Shown here: piece by piece, positions 45,416 to 58,022 of the stretch
How positions within the stretch are numbered: the first letter of the stretch is position 1
Layout: each line of letters begins with the position of its first letter
From: Punctularia strigosozonata HHB-11173 SS5
Lineage: Eukaryota; Basidiomycota; Agaricomycetes; Corticiales; Punctulariaceae
Assembly (NCBI RefSeq): GCF_000264995.1
Contig: NW_006767446.1
Coordinates: 814,041-878,040 of the forward strand
DNA length: 64,000 nt
Reading direction: 5' to 3'
Position numbers and translations under genes: made by a program
Notes under the pieces: generated by a model
What the model was told of the DNA's origin: nothing
The model's input: only the letters and a program-made list of their open reading frames with translations
The model's database searches: none

Positions 45416-48258
45416 ATGCCAAGTTGCTCTTCCGGCTTTCGCCACAGCCTCAGGCGCGGCTTCGCGACCAAGACGGACGCGAGGCACTTGCAACAAGTCG
45501 CGTATGCGAGCCCAAGGCAGGTGCCGTCGCCGTACGGACTTGCCAGCGCGCCAACGGTGCGCCCGCCTTTCGAAGGACTGTGCGTTCTTCTTCTTCTTCT
45601 CGTCTATATTGATTGACCCTGACGCTTTGCATTCGAAGGTTGAAAAGGCCGCGGCACCCCCCAAAGGCGGGTCCAAAGGCGGGTCCTTCTGCGCAGATCG
45701 CGTCGGAACAAGAAAATCGGATCGGGGCGCTGAGGGAAGCAATGCCGGAGGTGCGTCAAACTTGTGCGTGCTCGTCTGCGTAGGATGAGTCCTCACCTCG
45801 GCGCGTGGTCAGGAGGAGCCCGAATCAGAACGTCCGCACTACTCCGAGGACTATCTCATGAGCGTATATGAAGACCTCCTTGCCCTGCCGACGGAGTCAA
45901 CCCAGCAGCCCGAAACCGCCGCTGATATTCATGCAGCTGACCGGCGAGAAGAAGACAAGTCTGTCGTAGAGGGACTCGCCGTCCGCCTCGCGGAAGTCGA
46001 GCCTACCCCCTTGGCCGAGCCATCTTCATCCTTCGCCGGCGCACTGCGACAGCTGCGCGCGCAACCCTCAGGACAGCCCGTAGTCTCCCGTCAAATCGCG
46101 GTTGAAGGACACGAGACACGACATCGCGTCCTTCGGCGCCTGCAGCCACTCGTACAGACGCTAGAGGCCGTCAGTACGCACGTTGCGCCGCTCTCGCGTC
46201 GGCAGCGAATGAAGATGCCTGCGGGAGTGGTGCTGCCCGAGGAGTGGGGTTCGCTCATTCGCCACTGCGTGAGTTCGTCGGGTCGAAGGGGTCGGGACAT
46301 TGCGCTGATACTAATACTAGGTGAACGAAGGTGACGGCCATTCTGCCGAAATTGCGCTTGACTTCATGAAGGTGCGTTGTCTATCACCTGGGATTGAGAG
46401 TGGAAGCTTATAGCCGTGGCAGCGTTACGGCGCCCCTGTATCGGAGGAGCATTATGATGAGGTCCTGTCACTGTACGCAAACACAGCCGACCCCGCAAAA
46501 GCCGAACGGTTCATCGAAAAATTCCTCCCCAGTGCGTTCTCTCATGTTCCTTATATACGTCCTACCCGCGGCTTACGTCGTCTCCAGCTCCCACCGAGCA
46601 TCAACGCGACCTGCACGTCAAATCTCATCTGCGAGCCACCCCACCCGGGGCCGAGCCCTCCACTGCGCTCGCGACGCTGCACGCGTACGAATCGCGCGCG
46701 CTCCCCGCGCCGATGCGCTCCTACTCGCGTTCGCTCAAATCATTGTTCGATATGCGTACCGCTGCGGGCCACGCACGCGCGTGGGACCTGTTCGCACACA
46801 TGCGTTACGTTGCGCACCCGCACCCGGACACGGTGCTTTACGCGCAGATGATCCGCGCGTGCGCGTTCCCCCTCGCGGACGCGCGTACCCCACGCAGCCG
46901 GTCTGACCCTGAGCGCGCGCTCGATCTGTGGACGGAGATGCAGGTCGGTGGAGTGGCGCCCACGCAGGCGGCGTACAACGCGGTCATACTGGCGTGCGCG
47001 AGGAGCGGGCGGAGGCGCTACGTCGCGGAGGCGTTCCGGCTCGCGAAGGAGATGCTGGACGGCGCCCGGGACGCGCGGGGTGTGCCCGCGTTCCGCCCGG
47101 CGGAGGGCACGTTCTGCGCGCTGTTGGAGGGCGCGAAGCGCGTGGGCGAGCTCGGGCGCGCGAGGTGGATTTTGGCGGAGATGGTGAGGGAGGAGGAGGG
47201 AGGGGAGGTGAGGGTGACAGAGGAGGCGATGCTGCACGTGTTCCATGCGTATGCCGCGTATAAGCCGCCGTTCGTGCGGGGGATGACGGTGTTGATGGGC
47301 GAGACGGAAGCAGAGGCGGCGGCAGGTGGTAAAGCGTCAGGCGCGGAGGAGGAGGCTGCGCAGAAGGAGGAGGCGACAACGACGGCGGCGGCGGTGAAGG
47401 CAGCGGGCGGCCGGAAGCCCATGTCGCACATACCGCCGCAGGCGCATAACGAGGTCGCTGACGAGGCCACATTCCTTTTCGCGCAGATTAGGGATGACAC
47501 AGCGGCAGCCAACCGGAACGATCCAACAAGACATTTTCGATATGTTCAACTCACGCCGCGCCTGGTGAACGCGTATCTTTCCGTTCACTACGCACACTCG
47601 CCCATAGATCGTTGTCGGGAGCTGTGGTTCGACGCGTTCGAAGGGGTAGAACGCAACCCCATGACGTATGTCGAAGCTTTGGAGCGTTGTGCGATTGCGA
47701 AGAAGGGGCGGGACCGTCAAGCGGCGCAAGCATTCGCGGAGGAGGTCTGGTCCAGGTGGGGCCCTGTGGAGGAGGCGTGGAAGGCGGGCGAGGCGCGGTT
47801 CGAACCCCGGCTGGTCGAACGCGCGCACATCGCCATGATCCGGACAGTATCGCTGTGTGTATATCCATGTAGTCTTTCCTGGGTCGGTGCTGACGAAGAT
47901 ATCTCATAGTGCGAAGGAGCTCGACCGCGCGACGGAGATGGTCCGTCACTTCGCCACCGTCTACCCGCCTGAGCGCGTCAAGCAGCCATCACCGCTCGCG
48001 GCTCCACGGTCCGCGCGTACGATGCTCTACGCCAACCGCCCGCTCGTTCGGCTCGTATCCGCGCCGGAGATCCCCGACGACCACGTCCCGCCGCTGCTGA
48101 CGTTCGCCGACCTTGAGATTCTACATCATAGACTCGTCGCCGCCGGTAGGATAGCGGAAGTGGGGTACATCAAGTGGGTGAGCAAGGCGTACGAGGGAGC
48201 GTTGAGGAGGAGACGGGATGCGACGATGGGCGCGCGGCCTGAGCCCATGGAGGACTAA
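45416..48258 (+). CDS. Mitochondrial pentatricopeptide-repeat (PPR) protein
   Basis: The start MPSCSSGFRHSLRRGFATKT at 45416 looks like a mitochondrial targeting sequence with R-R-G-F-A. PPR-like helical repeats follow, for example HARAWDLFAHMRYVAHPHPD, DTVLYAQMIRACAFP, ERALDLWTEMQVGGVAPTQA, YNAVILACARSG, FCALLEGAKRVGELGRARWI and RLVNAYLSVHYAHSPIDRCR. An Ala/Glu-rich insert lies around 47310-47400. The C-terminal exon ends MGARPEPMED at 48258. Introns split the N-terminal third. PPR proteins bind organellar RNA and act in its processing or translation; this one resembles the fungal CCM1-like class, but the RNA target is not known. Confidence 0.75.
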
Positions 48259-48484
48259 GGTTTTGGTTGATTAGGGTAATTGCTCTATAATATCTCTTCT
48301 CTCATTCTGGACATGCATAAATGCCAATCGTACATAATGGTGCACAATCTGATTTACCCGGCAAGCAAGGCGGCCAGTTCTCGTTGCATAACTTGCCCCT
48401 GTACAGTGACAGGTGATCCGGCAATCTTCTCATCGACGTCCCAAGTGGGGAGTACGTGGTCTCCATGCCTCGTGCACTGTATGT

Positions 48485-48508
48485 TGGTAGGTAGGTAGTA
48501 GGTAGTAT
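48485..48508. repeat. (GGTA)n-type microsatellite
   Basis: TGGTAGGTAGGTAGTAGGTA-like run between the PPR gene and the LINE remnant. Confidence 0.6.
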
Positions 48509-48596
48509 TACCCGGCGCGGTCCCAATACCGGAACAGCCGGTTCCCGAGGCCTCGCTTTTGCGAGCTGGGACACAGTGGCCTCAACGGTTCCCGTC

Positions 48597-48733
48597 GGCT
48601 CGTGTAGAGCTAACACACCGCCTCAGCCAAAGTGTGCATTACAATACATGAAAGTCTATCTATAGTACCTAACATCCGTAAGCTACTCTTCAATCTCTGC
48701 GAACAATTCTGCGAGCTCCCGCTGTTCGTGCGG
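48597..48733 (-). mobile_element. LINE 3' end (short remnant)
   Basis: About 137 bases nearly identical to 36945-37082, beginning GGCTCGTGTAGAGCTAACAC. It is only the 3' untranslated end of the same LINE family. Its right edge coincides with the left border of the segment duplicated at 1-1950. Confidence 0.7.
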
Positions 48734-50700
48734 TATCATCACGTACCCGTGGCGCAGTGCTCGGACTGAAGTCTGCTGCAGTGCTTTGCGCGTTCATGTT
48801 CATCTCATCTCAACACAACAAATCAGAAATCGGCCAGCATCCACCGCCTCCGTTGAATCTGTACTCGCGGGCCCGTGCGTCAAAGCTCCGCAGCAACGGC
48901 GCCAAAGCGATGTTGAGGTGCCGGTGGACGTCCGACGCCCCCAGTCCTCACATCCAATGTGTGCCCCTGCGCGCACGATCAGGCGAAGACCATTCATCAA
49001 GCAAGCAGTAGTCATACCCGGAAACACTGCGTCGCGATCAAGGAGTGTTTGTATTGTGGCACCGCGGTGAACAGCGTCTGGTTGGGTACTCCGGACGCCC
49101 GATAAGATTGAATCGCCGGGAAAATCAGATCTGGCTAACCTTACCCCTCTCTGCGATTTCGCGGGCGAAAACTCTGCGAACGTGTTTGGAAAACCGACAG
49201 CATAGTAGTATATGATGGGTCACCCAACATACACCCATGATCACATATTCTTGTTGGCAGGCAGCGCGGTGTGGAAGGCGTACGAAATATCTGTTGAGTT
49301 CGACGTTTCAGGTTAGTAATGACTCTGATGTGAAGTTCCGGAGAGTTCTCAGTTCCTTAAAGGCGGACAAGACGCAAGTTTGATTGGTGCGTCGGCTTCA
49401 TGAAACATGGGACATCGACGCGCCAGTGTCTCTGCAGAGCTACGATACACCACACCGTCAGACATGCTATGGATAATTTTAGTAGAGCTATTTTTACGGG
49501 CGCGATGCTGTGATCCCCGCGCCTCGCATCGGCAAAGCATATATAAAGGAACAGTCCAGTCCGTCAATACAGCGAGCAAAGTGACCAACATGCAAGACGA
49601 AGTCGAAGCAGATACGACAACCGGTATGTTCAGTCACTTTTCTCTGCCGTGGTGTTCGACTGCGCTTATAATGACTTATTCCCTTGACCCTTTGCAGAAC
49701 CTATCACAGTGGGCCCAATCGCTCATGGTCAAGATGGTGGCAGCATTGATGACGGACAAAAGATCTGCGAGTGCGCGAGTAAGTCTGTTTTGCTCTGCTG
49801 CTTTAAATATTATCCAACTACACCTTGCAGCAGCTACGTCATCTGAGGCGAATGAACGCTATGATATAGCACTCCAACTCCACCAGAGATTCTGCCAGAA
49901 CAGCGATCTCGACGCCTCAAAGCAGTGCATCGAGCACTATGAGGCCCTCCTATCGGAGTCACAGGGAACCACTTACGTCAGCGCGACAATCCCAAATTCG
50001 AAACTGGACGTTTCGCTCGACCCCCGCCCAGAGCTATATCACATACTCGTTCGGCTGGCTGATCTATACGTGGATCGCTATAGGCACAATTACGACCAAT
50101 GCGATCTGGATCTTGCGGTAAAATATGGGCAAGAAGCCCTGTCTATGTGCTGCACAGCTGGGATACGTTGCCCTACAGTACTGGGGCTATTCGCCAGCAT
50201 CTTGGATAGCAATGCAGATGACGTTTCCCGGAAAGAAGATAGGATCGTTGCAGAGTCGCTCTGCAGAGAAGCCATCTCACTCTGCGCAACGGGAATCTAC
50301 TTGGCAGCAACTATTCGCAGGAATATGGCATGGATTCTGATGGAGTTATTCAGAGATACCGGGTCTCACGCTTTGATCAACGAAGCAGTCGACATCCAGC
50401 GACAGGCCTTGGTTGACCTGCCTCCATCTCATTGTTACGATCAACATCGACACCTGCGATTCCTAGGGACATATCTACGCTGCCGATACCAATTTTTCGG
50501 AAGACCAGAAGATTTGGATGAATGCCTTGATGTTTATGCGCAGGCCGTGCACTTATGTCCAGAGATGCACATTGATCGATGCAAGACAGTAAATGGGATG
50601 CTCTGGTCGCTATATATGAAGACTTTGCGCTCTGGCGCTATCAATGAGCTCAACAAAGCGATTGAACTTGGACTGAACACTCTCAAAGAAGTTTCTGGTG
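48733..50700. repeat. Inverted segmental duplicate of 1-1950
   Basis: Partner of the segment at 1-1950; covers upstream flank, TATA box, first three exons and two introns of copy D. Similarity continues to the window edge at the other locus, so the duplicate is longer than seen here. Confidence 0.85.
49540..49548 (+). promoter_or_regulatory. TATA box, TPR-CHAT copy D
   Basis: TATATAAAG lies 42-50 bases upstream of the ATG at 49590. Confidence 0.6.
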
Positions 50701-53465
50701 CTGGATTTGCGCGCGTCCTTGGTCTCGATGTGGTAGGAGATCTGCTCGCCCTTCGGCACCAGCTCGCTCCATCAGATGGGCGCGAACTCGAGAAGTCAGT
50801 CACTCTGAGGCGGGAAGTTTTGCGACTATGTCCTCCCAACCGAGCAGACTATTGGGTGTACGTGGGCAGATTTGCACTCGGATTGCTTCTGCGGTACCAC
50901 TGGACCGGAGAAATAAGTCATCTCGAAGAATCTATTCAACTCGGGCGTTCCATCATCGATTCAATTCCAACTACACACTCTCAGCGATTCATTCCCGCTC
51001 GCGATCTGGCGCGTTCACTGATGTTCCGCTTTAATGAGACAAGGCAAATCTCTGATCTCGATGAAGCCATCAAATGGGATCGCTATGCCTTGGCAAGCAT
51101 CGGGACCTCACATGCGTCTTATGTCGGAGTTTGTGCCAACGCTATCTCCCATCTTGCCATATTATTTGATGCTCGGGGCTCTATCGAGACTTTAGAGGAG
51201 GCCATTACCCTCGGCAACACCGTCCTGGATACGATGGCTTCCGATCATGCCCTACGCAGCGATGTTATCCTCGAGCTGTCAACAGCTCTGTTACGCCGCG
51301 GGAGACATCAAGGGAATATCGCGGACATCGACCGCTCCATCTCGGAGTTAGCACGTATCAAGGAAGTGATGCTTCAGCGAACAGAGGGCCCTAAACTTCT
51401 GAGCACCCTCGCCGACTGTCATATCGTCAGATTTCGCTTCAATCGCAGCGACCAAGACGCGAACGATGCCTTGGAGATTATCACCGGCTTATTGGATAAG
51501 CTGCCTCCCGGGCGTCCCGAGAGGTATCAGTATCTCGTGAGTACAGCAGAACTCCACATGGAGATAGGAACACCTTACCGGAGTATCCGGGTCGCACTCT
51601 CGCATTTAGCCAGTGCTCTATCCGACGAACACCGGGACGTTCGTTCTCGAATTGAAGGAGCACGTCGCATACTTGATATCGCGGTGTCGCAATATCAGGA
51701 TATCGTCTCCTCTGAGGCCGCAGCACATCGCCAACTGCTGGATATCTTCGCTCTTGTCGTGGGACTTCTGCCCCGAGTGGCCTTTTTTGATCTTCATCTT
51801 CATACCCGACTCCAGTCGCTGGCTATCGGCCAGAGCATCGCTCTCACCGGCGCATCTCACGCGCTCATCATCGGCTCATCTCAGAAAGCTCTGGAAATCC
51901 TTGAGCAGGGCCGTGCGGTCTTCTGGACCCATGCACTACGCTTGCGCTCTCCGTTCGACGCAGCGCCCAAGGAGCTCAGAGAACGATTGTTGATCCTTGC
52001 CCGACAGCTGGAGAAAGTGCGCGACAGCTCGTTTACGGGCGAGAACACGGGTGCCGTCGAAGCGGAGATCGCACGGAGAAGAGGTCAGATCGAAGAATAC
52101 AACGCGCTGCTCAACCAGGTTCGCAAACTACCTGGACTGAACAGATTCCTGCTACACGACGAGTTTACGACGCTGAGAAAGGCATCCGAAGGAGGACCGG
52201 TCGTAGTGTTGGTTTCCAGTGCGCTGGGGTGCCACGCTATCCTTCTCAAGCAGGGGGGCGACTGTGTGAGCATTCCTATCGAACATCTTCCTGATACTTG
52301 GCTCGCACATTCCGGCACGGAGTGGCGGTCGATCATCGTGGATGCCAGGGCGGAGATGCGCGACTGCAGAAAGATGGAAAAATCGAAAATCCCGAAGGCT
52401 CGAAGGACGGCTGCCGACGAAATCTTGCGCCAGTTATGGATTGAGGTGGTGAGACCCGTCCTCAGTGCTCTAGGGCTCGAAGTATGAGACAACCCTCTAC
52501 ATTATCGTGGCATAAGGCTCACCAGTTGCTTCTAGCCCGCCGAAGGTCGAAACCGTCCTCGCATATGGTGGTGCCCTACTGGAAACTTTGCTCACTTACC
52601 GATCCATGCAGCCGGTGCTGGCGGAGAGTGGTGCTCGGATTACGTCGTCTCCTCCTACATACCGACCATCGGGTCCCTTCTTGCTGCCAGAAACGCGTAT
52701 TCTCCCATCCTCAAGGAGGACGTTCACGCGCTCGTCGCTGCAACGCCTCGGTCGAGCATGCCACAGTGGAGCGACCTCATCAACACGCGCGAAGAAGCGA
52801 GAGCGATCCGTGCGGTCTTATCAAGCGGAGCCATAATAGAGCTGCCTCCCGCAGACGACGCTTGCATTGAGGGCGGAAACGGGATCACGGCGGAGACGCT
52901 GCTAAAGCTGCTGCCACAGACGAATATCCTTCACCTCGCGTGCCATGGCCATCAAGATCTGGAGAATCCGTTGCAGAGCGGATTCATTCTGCGTGACGAG
53001 AAACTCACGATCGAACGACTCATGCCTGTACCCCTCCCTCGCGCGTTCATGGCATTCTTGAGTGCTTGCGAAACAGCCAAAGGTGACTTCGTGAGTACCA
53101 ATACCAGTCGAGATCATGGTGCGACTGAACAACGTGCCCATGCAGAATCAGCCTGATCAGGTGGTCCATCTCGCCGCCGCCATGTTCTTCGCAGGATTCA
53201 AAAGCGTCATCGCTACGCTTTGGTTAGTCCCATTTTGCAGCTTCCCACTTCTATGATACCGACTTACAACCGACTGCAAAGGTCCATGGCGGACGCAGAC
53301 GGGCCGGAGATAGCTCGATCTGTATACCAGAAGATATTCAGCAGCAAATTGGATCACATCGACCCCGATGACATCGCGTACGCCCTCGACGAGGCCGTCA
53401 CGAAACTGCGAACCGTCCAGCCTGAGCCGCTCCGATGGGCACCGTATATACACCTAGGGATCTGA
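49590..53465 (+). CDS. TPR-CHAT protease, copy D (intact, about 1,193 residues)
   Basis: Six exons join in frame with canonical GT...AG introns: 49590-49623, 49698-49778, 49831-52481, 52536-53090, 53146-53222 and 53282-53465, totalling 1,193 codons plus stop. Start MQDEVEADTT; exon 2 carries KICECA, the I-C-x-C motif. Residues from about 45 to 730 are TPR-like helices, for example DLDLAVKYGQEALSMC, DLDECLDVYAQAVHLCPEMH and DLDEAIKWDRYALASI. A helical linker (KALEILEQGRAVFWTHALRL) leads to the CHAT domain from about residue 925: PRIWWCPTGNFAHLPIHAAG, ILHLACHGHQ with the His, FMAFLSACETAKGDF with the Cys, and the end WAPYIHLGI. A methionine 183 bases upstream is in frame with exon 3 but would read through intron sequence, so 49590 is preferred. 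Caspase-like protease fold; substrate unknown. Confidence 0.92.
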
Positions 53466-53471
53466 ACATGC

Positions 53472-55537
53472 ACCATTGTATGTCATTGGGTCGGGCTGTA
53501 ACGGCTCAGGATACCGTGCTTATAAGGCTACAACGAATAGTACCAGTTGCTCTGGTCTCCAGCCTTGGAACCTACACCTCTCCGAAGATGACGTTATACA
53601 TGACGGCCTCGCCCCACCGCGAATTGATATATAACATGTGCGGAGTCGAAACACCTATCAGCCAAAGTATAGTAGCCCGCGCCATCCTCTGGGAACTTAC
53701 GCGAGGGAGGGATAGACTTGGCTCTATCTGAGTCTTGAGAGCGCCTACCTCCAACACGGGTCCTCTCCGCTTTCAGGGTGGAGGCCTTACCCTTCTAGAT
53801 GATGAATGGTGCTGTTGCGAACGAGAACCAGAGCAAGTATCAAGCCGGTGGGCCCGGCTCCGACCTGGGAAAAGTGGAATGAACACGATGCCATGATGTA
53901 CAGTGGATGTATGCGCGTACCATGAGCATCGAAGGCGACTGGGGACGGTGTTAGGACATACAAGTTTCGAGATGAGTTGAATCTCCAAGTAGCAGGAGAG
54001 ATGCGGTGGGTGATTCCCGCGTGTACGGGAAACGTATCCTAGGCTCTGGTGCGTCCAAGCCAGGGGTCAGGTCGACATCGTTCGTCCGAGCCAAGTCCTT
54101 GCGACCGCGTTTGGCATTCCTTTCAGACTTCACAGAATCGTCTCATGTTGAGTATATTGGCCAGGCAGTACGTGCGTCAACTTTCGAGAGTCGGGAATGG
54201 GAAGGAAGTCGTCGAGACCGGCCGTCGCGTCGTCGTGGCGGGAGGCAAATCGTCACGCGTCTCCTTTTTTGAAGTCCTCGTCCACCACACAGATCGACAC
54301 ACTCCGGAACACTCGTGGTGACATCCTTGTAGAGGAGGAAGATATCTCAGGATCGATTCGTTCACATTTGGGCTAACGGCCTCCAAATGCATAAGTAACA
54401 GAAGAGCTGCCCTCAGGTATCAAGGCAGGGTGCGCAGACCGAGCTGATACTCGCGGTCATCATCTGATTATCTTCTACCGACAGACAGTGCCATGTGAGA
54501 TACCNNNNNNNNNNNNNNNNNNNNNNNNNNNNNNNNNNNNNNNNNNNNNNNNNNNNNNNNNNNNNNNNNNNNNNNNNNNNNNNNNNNNNNNNNNNNNNNN
54601 NNNNNNNNNNNNNNNNNNNNNNNNNNNNNNNNNNNNNNNNNNNNNNNNNNNNNNNNNNNNNNNNNNNNNNNNNNNNNNNNNNAACACCTATCAGCCAAAG
54701 TATAGTAGCCCGCGCCATCCTCTGGGAACTTACGCGAGGGAGGGATAGACTTGGCTCTATCTGAGTCTTGAGAGCGCCTACCTCCAACACGGGTCCTCTC
54801 CGCTTTCAGGGTGGAGGCCTTACCCTTCTAGATGATGAATGGTGCTGTTGCGAACGAGAACCAGAGCAAGTATCAAGCCGGTGGGCCCGGCTCCGACCTG
54901 GGAAAAGTGGAATGAACACGATGCCATGATGTACAGTGGATGTATGCGCGTACCATGAGCATCGAAGGCGACTGGGGACGGTGTTAGGACATACAAGTTT
55001 CGAGATGAGTTGAATCTCCAAGTAGCAGGAGAGATGCGGTGGGTGATTCCCGCGTGTACGGGAAACGTATCCTAGGCTCTGGTGCGTCCAAGCCAGGGGT
55101 CAGGTCGACATCGTTCGTCCGAGCCAAGTCCTTGCGACCGCGTTTGGCATTCCTTTCAGACTTCACAGAATCGTCTCATGTTGAGTATATTGGCCAGGCA
55201 GTACGTGCGTCAACTTTCGAGAGTCGGGAATGGGAAGGAAGTCGTCGAGACCGGCCGTCGCGTCGTCGTGGCGGGAGGCAAATCGTCACGCGTCTCCTTT
55301 TTTGAAGTCCTCGTCCACCACACAGATCGACACACTCCGGAACACTCGTGGTGACATCCTTGTAGAGGAGGAAGATATCTCAGGATCGATTCGTTCACAT
55401 TTGGGCTAACGGCCTCTAAATGCATAAGTAACAGAAGAGCTGCCTTCAGGTATTAAGGCAGGGTGCGCAGACCGAGCTGATACTCGCGGTCATCATCTGA
55501 TTATCTTCTACCGACAGACAGTGCCATGTGAGATACC
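53472..55537. repeat. 1,033-bp tandem duplication spanning an assembly gap
   Basis: Bases 53650-54504 recur at 54683-55537 with only a few substitutions, a constant offset of 1,033. The gap of 178 N at 54505-54682 falls exactly where 53472-53649 would be repeated. No gene is recognised in the unit. Either a true recent tandem duplication or two alleles or assembly ends placed in series. Confidence 0.9.
54505..54682. other. Assembly gap (178 N)
   Basis: Run of N between the two copies of the 1,033-bp unit. Confidence 0.95.
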
Positions 55538-55588
55538 GCTTGTTGACTGGGCATGATACGTCGAAACGCATTCTCGTCCATTGAGCAT

Positions 55589-56481
<893 letters not shown>

Positions 56482-56749
56482 TCAGCAGTCGGTGGTTTCA
56501 CAGGTCTACCACTTACCTGCAACCCTTCTCCCGACGAGAAAAATTGATCGTGGCTCTTCCTTTCAACCCGCTATTGCAATCTACCGTAAATTACACAGTC
56601 ACATCCTTGACCTACTAGATCTTCTGACCTACATCACAACACCTTCCACAACATCTCTATCGCTAGAACGGCGATACCGACTAGATAAGAAACAGGTTGC
56701 GATACTCCCTCATTATATCTTTCCGGCGAGAAAGGCGCCGTACGGGAGC

Positions 56750-57175
56750 GCTACGTATTGTCCGAGATCCGGGTCGAGGACGTTCAAATCCTTGAACTGT
56801 CGATCGAAGGCTGGAGGATCTGCCACCCTCCGGTAGACTTTCTGCTCTACAACAGCGAGTTGGCGTCGGAATTGCACGTCGGGTACTCATCAGGCTGTTT
56901 AGCGGTCGTTCCCCGGCTTACGTTGAAAAGCGACGCCTCCGACTCGGCAACAAGGGGCGAGCGCGACTCCTCCGAAATAAAGTAGCGTCGCACGAGGATA
57001 ACGAGTTGTTTCTGATGCTCCCGAGCTTGCGTCATCTGCACATAGACCTATGCGGCAAGACTGCGAATGCGAGTGATATCAACGTTTGGCGAGATCTCCT
57101 GGTGCGGAGGAACAGGGTGGCTAAGCTGAAACTGTTTCTCAGCCACGTCGAAGGGTTATCCGGTGAAGTGTCAAG
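56750..57175 (+). pseudogene. Possible F-box/LRR-type gene fragment
   Basis: Plus-strand readings such as VEDVQILELSIEGWRICHPP, FLLYNSELASELHVGYSSG and LPSLRHLHIDLCGKTANASD resemble the leucine-rich part of fungal F-box-like proteins. They are in two frames with a stop between, and no F-box or start is visible. Low confidence. Confidence 0.3.
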
Positions 57176-57181
57176 ATTCCG

Positions 57182-57213
57182 CTACCTACCTACCTACCTA
57201 CCTACCTACCTAC
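57182..57213. repeat. (CTAC)8 microsatellite
   Basis: Eight perfect CTAC units. It is the complement-type motif of the TAGG runs near 25.2 and 48.5 kb. Confidence 0.95.
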
Positions 57214-58022
57214 CGCACTCACGTGTTGACATGTCGGATAGGATTGATGTGGTTGGACCGGGAACCCGGCGGGACGGTTGCTCATAGAGTATAAATACCA
57301 TGTACTTACATCGCAATCCGTACTCGCTTGCCCGGTCCTCCGGGGTCAAGTGTTCTTATTATCTCTATCAGTCTCGTCGAGCTACGCGTTTCCTGATATG
57401 AAGATCTTGCGAGTCTTCGCGAGGCCGCTGGTCCTCATCGAGTGTTAGTGGTTCCGTCGTAACAGCGATCCTTATAGTAACTCCGGTGTAGAGTATCCCC
57501 TGCAAAGTACGAGGAGAGCTATTCACCGTTTCTTACCAAGCAGGGATCGACCAATACGCGTATTTCTGTTCACAGCCCGCAAGTGTTCTTTGTCAGTAAG
57601 ATCGCATTACGAGGAATGGCCTCCATATAACTTCTCCGGTTTCCGCGCCCCTCGACTGCAATCTCTTACCCTCTCGGGTGCATGTTTCACCTGGGATTTG
57701 CTGCTTCGCGAGGTTGCTCGTCTCAGAGAAGACGGCCGTGTGACCTTTGTGGGATCACGCACGTAAACACTGACTGCGGTCTTCGTTCGCGTCCCTCTCC
57801 GATCCGGGCAACTCGGCAAGATACTGTCTTGCTGCGGATGTCCGACGCGCGACGAGCAACTCGAACCGTTCGATCGAGATGAATAGATGTCGAATATAAT
57901 ATAGAATGAGGATGCTACGTGATACATGTGCTTGCAGGTTCATTATGAGAGTGATATCCTGTAAGATACGTGGCGCGCGTGAGCCCCGGAGTGTTCTTTC
58001 GTTGCGTTGGTCCGTATCTTTC
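57214..58022. other. Intergenic
   Basis: No coding feature that I can support; short frames only. Confidence 0.4.

Noticed and set aside
46740-47512. Antisense frames over the PPR gene
   Set aside because: Produced by high GC at third positions of the real gene.
47795-47820. GGTTCGAACCCCG resembling a tRNA B box
   Set aside because: It lies inside the PPR coding frame and has no cloverleaf around it.
54413-54790. Frames across the 178-N gap
   Set aside because: Artefacts of unknown bases between the two copies of the tandem unit.
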